The notes: a model not told the origin generated them from the sequence alone. DNA of 64,000 nucleotides from UBA4416 sp040387555 (GCA_040387555.1 JAZKDO010000003.1:992001-1056000), one strand, 5' to 3'; positions 1 to 8,813 are shown, counted from the first letter of the stretch. Translations and numbers: made by a program.

Positions 1-161
1 GATTTAATAAAATGATGTTCCCATTGAGATTTGGGAATCACAGTTTCGTTTACCGCCAGGGCAATACCTTTGTGTTTGTCGCCCAATTGAGTAAACACGA
101 GGTTGTAAAGCGTCGTGTTTTCAGAAACTGTGTGCTGTTTATCGTTGAGTGTAATTTCCAT
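1..161 (-). CDS. thiS: Sulfur carrier protein ThiS, 3' end cut by window edge
   Basis: The reading frame starts at an ATG at 161 and runs off the left edge, so only about 53 codons are seen (MEITLNDKQHTV...). ThiS is a small ubiquitin-fold protein that carries sulfur as a C-terminal thiocarboxylate for making the thiazole half of thiamine. The short first strand with a polar turn, the spacing to an 'IAVNE/LAVNE...VIP..W' segment, and the position directly behind a TPP riboswitch fit ThiS. The diagnostic C-terminal Gly-Gly lies outside the window. Other thi genes would be expected further left on the same strand. Confidence 0.85.
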   Translation of the reverse strand, partial: MEITLNDKQHTVSENTTLYNLVFTQLGDKHKGIALAVNETVIPKSQWEHHFIK

Positions 162-204
162 TCCAAATAAAATTATCCTTTAGGAATGGCGCCAATGAGA
201 GAGG

Positions 205-288
205 CCTATCACTTTTCCCTTCGTCAGTGCTAACTGTATCAGGTTCAACGGGTATAATCTCAGTCTTCTTCAGACACCCCTAAAGTTG
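205..288 (-). promoter_or_regulatory. TPP riboswitch (THI element)
   Basis: Read on the minus strand, the segment contains the conserved blocks of the thiamine pyrophosphate aptamer in order: GGGGTG, CTGAGAttATACCC, GAACCTGATacaGTTAG and the closing GAAGGGAA. It lies in the leader of thiS with its 3' end about 45 bases before the start codon, so it should repress thiamine synthesis genes when TPP is plentiful. No clear intrinsic terminator follows it, so control may be on translation initiation; that part is inference. Confidence 0.93.
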
Positions 289-359
289 AGTAAATGTATT
301 GAATTTTATTGAGAAAAAGATAAAAAATAGAAGCTTCAAACGTTAAAAACATTGAATAC

Positions 360-869
360 TTATAGTTTTTTCACCGGAGGCCAGATATTGTCTTTAACAA
401 TGTTGTAGAAGCAATCAGCCGCTTTCCTGATCTGATCGGAATCCGATTTTGGCACGCCAAACTCGGTAGTTTCATTGAAAATAATTTTGGAAAGCCCAAA
501 CTCTTTAAAATTGTCTAGGTAAAAAGAGTTGTTTAGTTCAACTAGAAAATAGGCAGAGTTTTTATCAATTGGTTCAAGAGTCAGTGATTTGACATAGACT
601 TGTTTTTTTGCAGAAACCAATAACAGTGATCCTCTTTTTCCGAATCCTAAATTGTCTTTTACGATTATTTTCAGGTAGTTTTTTTTGTCTTGTTTTATAA
701 ATTGAACCTGATAATTGTTTTTTATTTTCACTTCAATGATTTCAACGACTTCCTTTATTTTTGGAGATATTACAGTAGCAGAGTCTTGTTTAAGCTGGAA
801 ATCACAAAGTGTTTGCCCAAAGGAGCAAATAGATAAAATAAGCGAGCAGATAAACGTGATCCGTTTCAT
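360..869 (-). CDS. Secreted protein of unknown function
   Basis: This 169-residue protein starts with a typical cleavable signal peptide (MKRITFICSLILSICSFGQT, cleavage near residue 19). The mature part is rich in Lys, Val and Ile in alternating patterns (for example VVEIIEVKIKN, then YLKIIVKDN), which suggests a beta-rich periplasmic or surface domain. I do not recognise a family. It lies alone: the TPP riboswitch follows 72 bases downstream, and about 160 bases with a terminator separate it from the next gene. It is a real gene rather than a chance frame because of the signal peptide and protein-like composition. Confidence 0.7.
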   Translation of the reverse strand: MKRITFICSLILSICSFGQTLCDFQLKQDSATVISPKIKEVVEIIEVKIKNNYQVQFIKQDKKNYLKIIVKDNLGFGKRGSLLLVSAKKQVYVKSLTLEPIDKNSAYFLVELNNSFYLDNFKEFGLSKIIFNETTEFGVPKSDSDQIRKAADCFYNIVKDNIWPPVKKL

Positions 870-975
870 GTGTTGTATTTAATATTTATTATTGTCACAT
901 GGTATAGTCAACCTTTTAGTGGTTTTTAAACTTTGGGTATGACTATTTCATAATTTTATTTTCCTTGTTAAATAA

Positions 976-1016
976 AAAAGGATAAAGCCTCAAACCTTAT
1001 CCTTTTCTTTTTTTAA
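976..1016 (-). terminator. Intrinsic terminator of the lipoprotein/small-protein cassette
   Basis: A perfect 10-bp stem (AAAAGGATAA with TTATCCTTTT) closes an 11-base loop. On the minus strand a T-rich tail follows, just past the stop codon of the gene ending at 1029. The plus strand also has a T-run, so it may act in both directions. Confidence 0.75.
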
Positions 1017-1028
1017 TAATTCTTAAGG

Positions 1029-1460
1029 TTATTTTTGTTTAAACCCAATTAAAATCACTGCGCAACCAGAACCTGCATTTTTATTTGCATCCAATTGAGC
1101 TTCAATGGTACATTCTAAAGTTGATTTCACTCTGAAATCCCAATGAGGAGCATTCGCGTAATTTTTATTAGTAAACAATAAATGACGATCCTGATCATAA
1201 ATATTAAATATCAGGTTGCCATCAGTTTTTCCACTGCAGGCAGCGATTCGATAAGTTGTTTCTCCAAAAAATGTTGTATGAAACTCTGCCATTTCCTCAG
1301 AATTTAATAATAATGAACGGTAAGATTGTCCATCGGAAATAAACTGAGCAATAATATGTTTTGAACACAGACTGGCGATAGAATCACATTGTGCGCTGGC
1401 AGTATTAAACAAACCTACAACAGATAAAATTAAAAGTGCTTTATATAAATTCTTCTTCAT
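1029..1460 (-). CDS. Small secreted Cys-containing protein, cassette copy 1
   Basis: A 143-residue protein with a signal peptide ending at ASA-Q (about residue 23). Mature Cys residues lie at about 25, 32, 75, 116 and 132. Four of these (25, 32, 75, 132) align with Cys23, 31, 76 and 143 of the protein at 33560-34045, together with a shared YRI..CS segment and a hydrophobic C-terminal strand, so the two are paralogues, probably with two conserved disulfides. Both sit directly downstream of a paralogous lipoprotein gene. Function is unknown; a periplasmic or surface beta-sandwich is a guess. Confidence 0.75.
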   Translation of the reverse strand: MKKNLYKALLILSVVGLFNTASAQCDSIASLCSKHIIAQFISDGQSYRSLLLNSEEMAEFHTTFFGETTYRIAACSGKTDGNLIFNIYDQDRHLLFTNKNYANAPHWDFRVKSTLECTIEAQLDANKNAGSGCAVILIGFKQK

Positions 1461-1474
1461 GATAAATTGTACGA

Positions 1475-2389
1475 TTAAGATTTGGTATTGATAATGGCAT
1501 CACGGATAGCAGTAATTTTGGCTGATATCTGTTCAATTTGTTCTTTTGTTATTGTAATTTCAGTTGTACTGTTGATGTAAGTCGTTTTTTTAGCTTCATC
1601 GGTAGTTGGCTCAACAAAATTGTATTTACTGCTGATTCCATTATAAATAACCGCTAAGTCATCTAGCTGCTTAGAAAGTTCTGCGGCATCAGGCATATTA
1701 TGTGATTTCACTAATTCAATGATACTTAGCAATGCTTGTTTTTGTTCAGCAATACGGTATTTGATCTCGTCTGTTGGTTTTTTATTATATGCAAGAATTG
1801 AAAAATTCATACTTTCAATCCATCCTCCTGTTAAAATCAAACTGCTGATTTCTGTACGTTTGTTTGTTTTCAAATACGAATCACTCGCTCTGTAAGCTAA
1901 GCCAACCAATACCAACATACTATCTTTATTCGAGATATTATCGCTGATCCGCTTCATAGTTGTTTGATCAAAGGCAGAAGAAACTCCGATTTTATCAGCC
2001 AAGTTTTTAACCGCTCCCAGGTAACCAATAGCATCCTGTGTTTGGTTGTACATACTCACGTACCCAAGATCAGCGCCATAAATACCTAGATTTAAAGAGC
2101 GGGAATAATCTGATGCGTATTGACCGTTTTTATTGCCGGCATTTAAAATAGATTTATCATAAGCAACACCTGATTTTTGAATCAATAAGGCCGTCTGCAT
2201 AGGAGAAGGAACACTGAATAACTTTCCACCAACATTTAAAGCCACTGCTTTTACAGTATCCGTATCCGGTAAATCATCACTCGTTTCATCCGACGGCTTT
2301 GGATCACCACAAGAATATATTAACATAGAAGCTAGACCTAATACAATAACTTTCGTGTTTAGCTTAAAATTTTTAATGTTCATCGTCAT
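1475..2389 (-). CDS. Lipoprotein of unknown function, cassette copy 1
   Basis: A 304-residue protein with a lipoprotein signal (lipobox MLIYSC, Cys at about 27), followed by an acidic Asp/Glu/Ser-rich linker like that of exported lipoproteins in this phylum. Segments VPSP, LNLGIYGADLGY, IGVSSA, GGWIES and a C-terminal KITAIRDAI are shared with the lipoprotein at 32655-33551. The mature part looks helical. The next gene downstream (gap 14 bases) is the small secreted protein; map lies 93 bases upstream on the same strand. A start six bases further in (MNIKNF) is equally possible. No known function is recognised. Confidence 0.8.
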   Translation of the reverse strand: MTMNIKNFKLNTKVIVLGLASMLIYSCGDPKPSDETSDDLPDTDTVKAVALNVGGKLFSVPSPMQTALLIQKSGVAYDKSILNAGNKNGQYASDYSRSLNLGIYGADLGYVSMYNQTQDAIGYLGAVKNLADKIGVSSAFDQTTMKRISDNISNKDSMLVLVGLAYRASDSYLKTNKRTEISSLILTGGWIESMNFSILAYNKKPTDEIKYRIAEQKQALLSIIELVKSHNMPDAAELSKQLDDLAVIYNGISSKYNFVEPTTDEAKKTTYINSTTEITITKEQIEQISAKITAIRDAIINTKS

Positions 2390-2482
2390 AATTTAATTGT
2401 TTGTTGCTAAAAAACCTATGCAATTAAATAATTTTTAGCGACATAGCCAAATAAAAATTTAAATCATTTATTGACAATCAGG

Positions 2483-3256
2483 TTAGATCCCCAGAGCTTC
2501 TTCGATGTATTTGAAGGTAGATAAAATCTCAGGTTTACCATCAATCTGTGCTACATCATGCTCAAAATGAGCGGATGGTTTACCATCTGCTGTTAAAATG
2601 GTCCATCCATCTTTTAATTGTTTAATATTCCGGGTTCCCATGTTGATCATAGGTTCAATGGCAATGACCATCCCATCTTTTATTTTTGGCCCATCTCCAC
2701 GCTTCCCATAATTTGGCACTTCAGGATCCTCATGGAGTTTCTTACCTAAACCATGACCAACTAATTCTCTGACCACTCCATAACCGTTTTTCTCGGCATG
2801 TTGTTGAATGGCGAAACCAATATCCCCAATTCGGTTTCCGCTTTTAAACTGATCAATTCCTATATATAAACATTCCTTCGTAACGTCTAATAATTTCTGA
2901 ACCTCTGGCTTGATTTGCCCAACAGCAAAAGTGTAGGCATGATCTCCATAATATCCGTTTTTAACAACGCCACAATCCACCGAAATAATATCACCTTCTT
3001 GCAATGGTGTTTCGTTTGGAATGCCATGAACCACAGAGGCATTTAAAGACATACACAAAGTGTTTGGGAAACCATACATGCCTTTGAAGGCAGGTACACC
3101 ACCATTATCTCTAATATATTCTTCAGCAATTTTATCCAGGTAGGCCGTTGTAACTCCTGGTTTAATTTCCTTTGCAATTACTCCCAGTGTGCGTGATACA
3201 CTTAACGCGGATTCACGCATTAATTCAATTTCTTCTCTGTTCTTAAGTATTATCAT
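2483..3256 (-). CDS. map: Type I methionine aminopeptidase
   Basis: This 257-residue protein removes the initiator Met from new proteins. All five metal ligands of the pita-bread fold are visible: Asp in VDCGV, Asp in YGDHAYTF, His in VGHGLG, Glu in IAIEPM and Glu in AHFEHDVA. Length is normal for the short bacterial type Ia enzyme without N-terminal extension. The start codon overlaps the stop codon of the upstream HAD gene (ATGA), so the two are translationally coupled. It is the last gene of the run proS-gpmA-HAD-map. Confidence 0.97.
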   Translation of the reverse strand: MIILKNREEIELMRESALSVSRTLGVIAKEIKPGVTTAYLDKIAEEYIRDNGGVPAFKGMYGFPNTLCMSLNASVVHGIPNETPLQEGDIISVDCGVVKNGYYGDHAYTFAVGQIKPEVQKLLDVTKECLYIGIDQFKSGNRIGDIGFAIQQHAEKNGYGVVRELVGHGLGKKLHEDPEVPNYGKRGDGPKIKDGMVIAIEPMINMGTRNIKQLKDGWTILTADGKPSAHFEHDVAQIDGKPEILSTFKYIEEALGI

Positions 3257-3711
3257 TTGCCGAAAAGTTTTTGAAAAAAAGATTTCTCTTGTTTATAATT
3301 ATTATGGGCTTCAGGATTTTTTACCATATGATTAAATTCCCCGCCTTCAGGATGAAGGATTTGCCACACAGTACTCCAACCTAAAAATCCCCCTACATTC
3401 CTGTCATCAATAAAAATATCCACGTTTAACTTTCGGGGAGTATCTTCGGTAATAATTTCTTCCGGATAATTTTTATTCACGGCATAAAATTCTACACCAT
3501 TCTTTTTACAGTATTCAACAGCTTCATTCAATAAGGAACCAGTGCGGTAGGTGAATAAAATTAGTTTATGCCCTTTTTTTTGTAATTCTTTTATGGTGGC
3601 AAAAGCAAACAGCATTTCCTTCCCAATTCGGGGATAATCATGTTCTACAATAGTTCCATCAAAATCGATGGCTATTGTTTTACTTCCGTTATTCATAAAT
3701 TGTTGTTCCAT
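3253..3711 (-). CDS. HAD-family hydrolase, BT0820-like
   Basis: A 152-residue phosphatase-like protein of the haloacid dehalogenase superfamily. Motif I is IDFDGTIVEHDYP near residue 16 (nucleophile Asp and the +2 Asp), motif II is the Thr in LILFTYR, and the C-terminal DIFIDDRNVGG supplies the last Asp pair. The small size, with no real cap domain, matches the small HAD hydrolases of Bacteroidota known from the BT0820 structure. The substrate is unknown. It overlaps map by four bases and lies two bases after gpmA. A start at the internal MNNGSK is also possible. Confidence 0.85.
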   Translation of the reverse strand: MEQQFMNNGSKTIAIDFDGTIVEHDYPRIGKEMLFAFATIKELQKKGHKLILFTYRTGSLLNEAVEYCKKNGVEFYAVNKNYPEEIITEDTPRKLNVDIFIDDRNVGGFLGWSTVWQILHPEGGEFNHMVKNPEAHNNYKQEKSFFQKLFGK

Positions 3712-3713
3712 TC

Positions 3714-4322
3714 TTATTTTAGGTTCTCTGCTTTTAAAACTTTTAAATTACCATCTAATTCATAGTGACGTGGTACGGCAGTACCAATCTCAAATTCGAG
3801 AATTTGTTCAGGTGTCATATTTTCCAAATACATGATCAAAGCTCTTAAACTGTTCCCATGGGCTGCAATCACAATATTTTTTCCTTCTTTTAATTTTGAT
3901 TCAATCTCTGTTTTAAAATAGGGGATTACGCGTGCTGCAGTATCTTTCAGACTTTCTCCGTTTGGAGGAGCAATGTCATAACTTCTTCTCCAGATTTTCA
4001 CTTGTTCCTCACCAAATTTTTGAGTAGTTTCTGTTTTGTCCAAACCTTGAAGGTCACCATACATGCGCTCATTCAATGCTTTGTCAAAAGTTGTAGGAAC
4101 GTTAGATTGACCGGCTACTTCCAGCGCTAATTTTAAAGTGTTTTGAGCGCGTTTTAAATCAGAGGCATATGCCAGGTCGAATTTGAAAGGTTTCAATTTT
4201 TCTCCGGCGTTCCTTGCTTCTTGTATGCCTTTTTCCGTCAATTCAACATCTACCCAACCGGTAAATTTATTCTCTAAATTCCAAACGCTTTGCCCGTGAC
4301 GAAATATAATTAAAGTTGCCAT
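3714..4322 (-). CDS. gpmA: 2,3-bisphosphoglycerate-dependent phosphoglycerate mutase
   Basis: This 202-residue enzyme interconverts 3- and 2-phosphoglycerate in glycolysis. The phosphohistidine motif is FRHGQSVWN at residues 8-16, and the second His is in IAAHGNSLRAL. The segment ENKFTGWVDVELTEKG and the active-site Glu in LNERMYGDLQG are typical of dPGM. The frame is open upstream to 4415, but that would overlap the end of proS and add 31 non-family residues, so I chose the ATG at 4322. It is slightly shorter than the E. coli enzyme because the C-terminal region is trimmed. Confidence 0.95.
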   Translation of the reverse strand: MATLIIFRHGQSVWNLENKFTGWVDVELTEKGIQEARNAGEKLKPFKFDLAYASDLKRAQNTLKLALEVAGQSNVPTTFDKALNERMYGDLQGLDKTETTQKFGEEQVKIWRRSYDIAPPNGESLKDTAARVIPYFKTEIESKLKEGKNIVIAAHGNSLRALIMYLENMTPEQILEFEIGTAVPRHYELDGNLKVLKAENLK

Positions 4323-4357
4323 TCTATTGTTTCTAATTTGTTTCTTAATAATTAAAT

Positions 4358-5836
4358 TTAATATGCTCTTGCAAATAAAACACGCTGTGTGCTTGGTTTG
4401 CCTGTATAAATACATAGGCCTGTTTCCTGCTCATTATTTAATGGAATACAGCGGATAGTCGCTTTGGTTTCTTCTTTTATTTTTTCTTCAGTTTCAGATG
4501 TCCCGTCCCAGTGCGCTAAAATAAATCCTGTTTTTTCATCCAGTACTTTTTTAAATTCATCCAATGAATCCACTTTTGTAGTGAGTTGTTGAGTTCTCGC
4601 TTTAGCTTTTTTAAATAGATTATCCTGAATTTCTGTCAACAGATTTTCTATTAATGAATCAATTCCTTCAATACTAACTGTTTCTTTAGTTAAGGTATCT
4701 CTGCGCGCAACTTCTACTGTTCCATTTGTCAAATCTCTTTCGCCTAAAGCAATACGAACAGGAATTCCTTTTAATTCGTATTCCGCAAATTTCCAACCCG
4801 GACGATGCGAATCACGGTCATCATATTTTACAGAAATGCCTTTTGCCTGTAATTTCTTTTTGATTTCATTCGCTACTTCTGATACTTTCGCTAAACCTTC
4901 ATCACCTTTATAAATTGGAATAATCACTACCTGAATTGATGCTAATTTCGGAGGCAATACCAATCCGTTATCGTCACTGTGACTCATCACCAAGGCTCCC
5001 ATTAAACGAGTGGAAACTCCCCAGGATGTTGCCCACACATATTCCTGTTTGTTATCTTTTGTCACATATTTTACGTCAAATGCTTTGGCGAAATTTTGTC
5101 CTAAAAAATGTGATGTTCCTGCCTGTAATGCTTTTCCGTCTTGCATCAATGCTTCAATACAATAGGTATCATCAGCTCCTGCAAAACGCTCATTCGCAGT
5201 TTTCACACCCTTTACAACCGGAACGGCCATCCAGTTTTCCACAAAATCTGCATATACTTCCAGCATTTGTTTTGTTTCGGCAATTGCTTCTTCTTTTGTA
5301 GCATGAGCTGTATGGCCTTCCTGCCAAAGGAACTCAGCAGTTCTTAAAAACAAACGGGTACGCATTTCCCAACGAACCACATTCGCCCATTGATTAACTA
5401 AAATAGGCAAGTCTCGGTAAGACTGAATCCAGCCTTTGTAGGTATTCCAAATAATAGCTTCACTGGTTGGTCGAACAATTAATTCCTCCTCCAGTTTGGC
5501 TTCCGGATCAACAATTAATTTTCCTTTATTATTTGGATCGGTCTTTAGTCGGTAGTGCGTAACAATTGCACATTCTTTTGCAAAACCTTCTGCATTTTTT
5601 TCTTCTGCTTCAAATAAACTTTTAGGAATAAATAATGGGAAATAAGCATTCTGGTGCCCGGTATCTTTAAACATTTTATCTAAAGCTTTTTGCATGTTCT
5701 CCCAGATACTGTAGCCATAGGGTTTAATTACCATGCAGCCTCTTACAGCAGAATGATCTGCTAAATCAGCCTTTACAACTAAATCGTTATACCATTTACT
5801 ATAATCTTCTGCTCGTGATATCAATTCTTTACTCAT
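4358..5836 (-). CDS. proS: Prolyl-tRNA synthetase, archaeal/eukaryotic-type
   Basis: A 492-residue class II aminoacyl-tRNA synthetase. It lacks the large editing insertion of the standard bacterial enzyme and has the compact ProS type 3 layout. VRPTSEA lies at about 121-127, class II motif 2 (RWEMRTRLFLRTAEFL, about 155-170) is followed by WQEGHTAHAT, and an anticodon-binding domain occupies about 290-400 (VVIIPIYKGDE then RDSHRPGWKFAE). The C-terminal zinc-domain-like tail ends in ARAY. It is the first gene of the minus-strand run to gpmA, HAD and map. Confidence 0.97.
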   Translation of the reverse strand: MSKELISRAEDYSKWYNDLVVKADLADHSAVRGCMVIKPYGYSIWENMQKALDKMFKDTGHQNAYFPLFIPKSLFEAEEKNAEGFAKECAIVTHYRLKTDPNNKGKLIVDPEAKLEEELIVRPTSEAIIWNTYKGWIQSYRDLPILVNQWANVVRWEMRTRLFLRTAEFLWQEGHTAHATKEEAIAETKQMLEVYADFVENWMAVPVVKGVKTANERFAGADDTYCIEALMQDGKALQAGTSHFLGQNFAKAFDVKYVTKDNKQEYVWATSWGVSTRLMGALVMSHSDDNGLVLPPKLASIQVVIIPIYKGDEGLAKVSEVANEIKKKLQAKGISVKYDDRDSHRPGWKFAEYELKGIPVRIALGERDLTNGTVEVARRDTLTKETVSIEGIDSLIENLLTEIQDNLFKKAKARTQQLTTKVDSLDEFKKVLDEKTGFILAHWDGTSETEEKIKEETKATIRCIPLNNEQETGLCIYTGKPSTQRVLFARAY

Positions 5837-5891
5837 CCTATTAACAAATGTTAAAATATATTTATTATAAATTATCTGGCACTTAATTTGG

Positions 5892-5899
5892 TAACTTTG
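5892..5899 (+). promoter_or_regulatory. Probable -7 promoter box (TAACTTTG)
   Basis: An exact match to the Bacteroidota TAnnTTTG element, 70 bases before the lipoprotein gene at 5970 and in the divergent gap to proS. No good TTTG -33 element is seen at the usual distance. Confidence 0.4.
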
Positions 5900-5969
5900 C
5901 TAATGCATTCCCCGTGCAAATTTAAACTTTTATTGGACGTTTGCGTCCTATATTAAAAAAACTAATAAA

Positions 5970-7220
5970 ATGAAGAAGTTAGTTATCATATTAAACGTAC
6001 TAGTGTTGTTATTATCCTCATGCGCTACTCAAAAAAAAGGTATTTCTTATGTGGATGATATTTATGCTAACCCAAAAGAAGTTAGAATAGAAGAAGCAAA
6101 ACTGGCTGCAGAGAAGAAGCAATTGCAGGAACAGGAAGATAAGCGTTATAATGATTCTCTTGCACTTGCTCGTCAGGCACAAAAAGACAAAGATGAGGCA
6201 AATCCTTATTACAAAGACAGGGAGTTTAAATATGATGATTACTATGATTATGAATATGCAACCCGTGTAAAGCGTTTTAACAACAACATTAACGGATTAA
6301 GTTATTACGATAATTATTACACCAATTCTTATTGGTACAATCAAAACCCATATAACTATGGTGTAAGTGTTTATAATGGATACAGTTGGTGGGGATCAAG
6401 TTATAACTCTTACAGCTATAATCCTTCAGTGAATTTCTATAGCAATTGGGGATGGAATTGTGGGCCTGCTTATGGTTACAGTGGGTACAATCCATATATG
6501 GCAGGATACATGCAAGGATATAATAACGGGTTTAATAATGGTTATTACGGTGGTAACTATGGCAATCCATATGGTTACGGAAGTCCGTTTGGATATGGCT
6601 ATGGCAATTATGGATATGCAAACCCCTATGGTTATGGCTACGGAAATGGAAATAATTGGGGATACTACAATAGTTATGATGGAAATAGCGGGTTTTATTA
6701 TGGTTTTCGTACTTCTAATGGCGGTGGAAATAGCCGCAGAACATCCAATCCAGGATTGACTGAGAAAAGGGAATATGTTCAAAAATATATTCAAACTGTA
6801 ACTGACGAGAGAGATCATTCTGGAAAATTTTCTGACGTATCCACACCAAGAACTGTTGAACCGTCGAGAGGTACCAATATTCAGCCACGAAGCACTGGTG
6901 TAAAAACACCAAGGATTAACGAAAGCTTTGACGAACCAACAAGAACAAATAACCCAATTAGGGTTACAGACCCTGTTCGTGTAAAACCAACCAGAGAACC
7001 TAATATTCCTATTAAAGAACAACCAACCAGACAGCCTGATAGAGTTAATCCTCCTGTTAGACAAAATCCAGTAAAAACTTCTGAACCTGTGAGGCACCCT
7101 GTTGAAAAAATGCCGGTATTTGAAGCACCAATCAGACAAAATCAGCCAATGCAATCGACTCCAAACAATAATGGAGGAAGTAATCCCCCTGCAAATAATG
7201 GAGGACACCGTCCAAGATAG
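5970..7220 (+). CDS. Low-complexity Tyr/Asn/Gly-rich lipoprotein
   Basis: A 416-residue predicted outer-membrane lipoprotein (lipobox LLLSSC, Cys18). After a charged helical region (about 35-95, many Lys/Glu/Gln) comes a low-complexity block (about 100-245) made almost entirely of Tyr, Asn, Gly, Ser and Trp, with repeated YGYGN/NPYGYG units. A Pro/Arg/Thr-rich tail with PTR and PVR units follows (about 280-400). I recognise no catalytic domain. Proteins of this kind sit between proS and an OmpP1/FadL gene in other Bacteroidota as far as I recall. An adhesive or structural role is possible. The long open frame on the opposite strand is a by-product of the repeat composition. Confidence 0.8.
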   Translation: MKKLVIILNVLVLLLSSCATQKKGISYVDDIYANPKEVRIEEAKLAAEKKQLQEQEDKRYNDSLALARQAQKDKDEANPYYKDREFKYDDYYDYEYATRVKRFNNNINGLSYYDNYYTNSYWYNQNPYNYGVSVYNGYSWWGSSYNSYSYNPSVNFYSNWGWNCGPAYGYSGYNPYMAGYMQGYNNGFNNGYYGGNYGNPYGYGSPFGYGYGNYGYANPYGYGYGNGNNWGYYNSYDGNSGFYYGFRTSNGGGNSRRTSNPGLTEKREYVQKYIQTVTDERDHSGKFSDVSTPRTVEPSRGTNIQPRSTGVKTPRINESFDEPTRTNNPIRVTDPVRVKPTREPNIPIKEQPTRQPDRVNPPVRQNPVKTSEPVRHPVEKMPVFEAPIRQNQPMQSTPNNNGGSNPPANNGGHRPR

Positions 7221-7257
7221 TTAGGCACATCCCTTTTATAATAAAAACGATTTAATT

Positions 7258-8748
7258 ATGAAACTAATTTTTAGTGTGGTAACATTAAGTGTGCTATCGT
7301 TTACACTCGTATCTCAAAATGATATTGATGCGATTAGATATTCGCAGACTTTTTTTGGCGGTACATCCCGTAGTAAAGCCATGGCAGGATCTTTTGGAGC
7401 ATTAGGCGCAGATGGTTCCTGTATGGCCAATAACCCTGCGGGTATTGGGTTATACCGTAAAGGAGACATTAATTTATCCTTGGGCCTTAAGTTTTTCTCA
7501 GTTGATGCCATGCACAACGGGACATCCAACAAGAATTTTAAAGCAAATGCAACATTTGACGGGTTAACATTAGTTGGAGCATGGGATAGCAAACAACAGC
7601 CTGATAATCATCACGCTTTAGGTTTGTCGTGCAATCAGATTGCTAATTTTAACAGCAATATAACTATTGAGGGTAAGGCAAATTTTAAAAGTATTGCGAA
7701 TGATTTTTTATCCGCCGCCAATGGAAAAGCTTTAAAAAACCTTGATAATGGTTATTCTGGGATGGCCTATGATACCTATTTAATTGATCGATATGATACT
7801 ATTACAAATCAATACGCAAGTTTGATTAATCCAAAACATGATCTTATTCAATCTAAAAATATTGAAACAAGAGGTAGAATTAATGAATGGTGCTTTAACT
7901 ATGCTTATGGATATCAGGATAAACTATACTTGGGTGCTACTCTTGGAATACCCGTGATTTCTTTTAGTCATAATTCAATTTATTCTGAAAACGACTTAAA
8001 TGATTCGATGCGGGTAAGTACAAACTCTACACCTACTTATAATTATCCTGGAGTGGGTGGTTTTAAAAGCATGTCTTATCAGGAATCTTATAAAACAACA
8101 GGAACAGGATATAATTTAAAAATTGGAGTTATTTATAGGGCTGCTGATTTTATTAGGCTTGGAGCCAGTTTCCATTCGCCCACAGTATACAATTTAACAG
8201 ATGGGTATGTTTATAAAATGAGCGCGAATTATGATGAAGGTGGTTCTTATAGCGCGCAATATCCACCGGATAATGGGGGTAAATTCACTTACCAGATTAT
8301 AACTCCTATGAAATTTACAGGAAGTGTGGCTTTACTGTATAAAAAATTAGGGGTCATTAATATAGATTATGATATTATTAATTATAAGCAGGCTTCTCTT
8401 CAAAGCTCACCACAGGAGTTTACAGGAGTGAATTCAGTTATAAGAAATAAATATAGTCAAACCTCCAATTTGAGAATTGGGGCTGAAGCAAATTTAGAGC
8501 CAATGTATGTTAGATTAGGTTATGCGATGTACGGCAGTCCGTTTGGAGAAACGTTTACAGGAGATTTTGTGAAGTCTTTTTATACAGGAGGAATTGGTTT
8601 TAGAAAACAAAAAATGTACATTGATATTTCTTTTACTAAATCGATGAATAAGGAAAATTACTACATGTATAACCCTAAATTCGTAGATAAATCAACTTTA
8701 GACAACTCTGGCACGACAATTGCTGTTACAGTTGGTAGTAAGTTTTAG
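7258..8748 (+). CDS. OmpP1/FadL-family outer-membrane protein
   Basis: A 496-residue protein with a signal peptide (cleavage after about residue 18). Its N-terminal region has the FadL/OmpP1 signature SRSKAMAGSFGALGADGS followed by NNPAGIGLYR, which forms the hatch and first strands. The rest alternates hydrophobic and polar residues with aromatic ends, as in a long beta-barrel (for example YNLKIGVIYRA, then IRLGASFHSPT). FadL proteins import hydrophobic compounds; members in this phylum are often called hemin receptors without proof. It lies 37 bases after the Tyr-rich lipoprotein and is probably co-transcribed, ending at a hairpin terminator. Confidence 0.9.
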   Translation: MKLIFSVVTLSVLSFTLVSQNDIDAIRYSQTFFGGTSRSKAMAGSFGALGADGSCMANNPAGIGLYRKGDINLSLGLKFFSVDAMHNGTSNKNFKANATFDGLTLVGAWDSKQQPDNHHALGLSCNQIANFNSNITIEGKANFKSIANDFLSAANGKALKNLDNGYSGMAYDTYLIDRYDTITNQYASLINPKHDLIQSKNIETRGRINEWCFNYAYGYQDKLYLGATLGIPVISFSHNSIYSENDLNDSMRVSTNSTPTYNYPGVGGFKSMSYQESYKTTGTGYNLKIGVIYRAADFIRLGASFHSPTVYNLTDGYVYKMSANYDEGGSYSAQYPPDNGGKFTYQIITPMKFTGSVALLYKKLGVINIDYDIINYKQASLQSSPQEFTGVNSVIRNKYSQTSNLRIGAEANLEPMYVRLGYAMYGSPFGETFTGDFVKSFYTGGIGFRKQKMYIDISFTKSMNKENYYMYNPKFVDKSTLDNSGTTIAVTVGSKF

Positions 8749-8776
8749 TGTAGTTTTGTTCTAGATTAATTGGTTT

Positions 8777-8813
8777 GAAAGTCTCGGGGTAGTGGCCGGG
8801 ACTTTCGCTTTTT
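8777..8813 (+). terminator. Intrinsic terminator after the OmpP1/FadL gene
   Basis: GAAAGTCtCGG pairs with CCGgGACTTTC and is followed by CGCTTTTT on the plus strand. It separates the gene ending at 8748 from convergent folD. Confidence 0.8.

Noticed and set aside
4323..4415. N-terminal extension of gpmA by 31 codons
   Set aside because: It would overlap the end of proS, and the family starts directly before the RHGQ motif.
6426..7208. A 260-codon open frame on the minus strand antisense to the Tyr/Asn/Gly-rich lipoprotein gene
   Set aside because: It mirrors the low-complexity coding strand, has an odd Ile/Ser/Trp-rich composition and no recognisable domain or start context.
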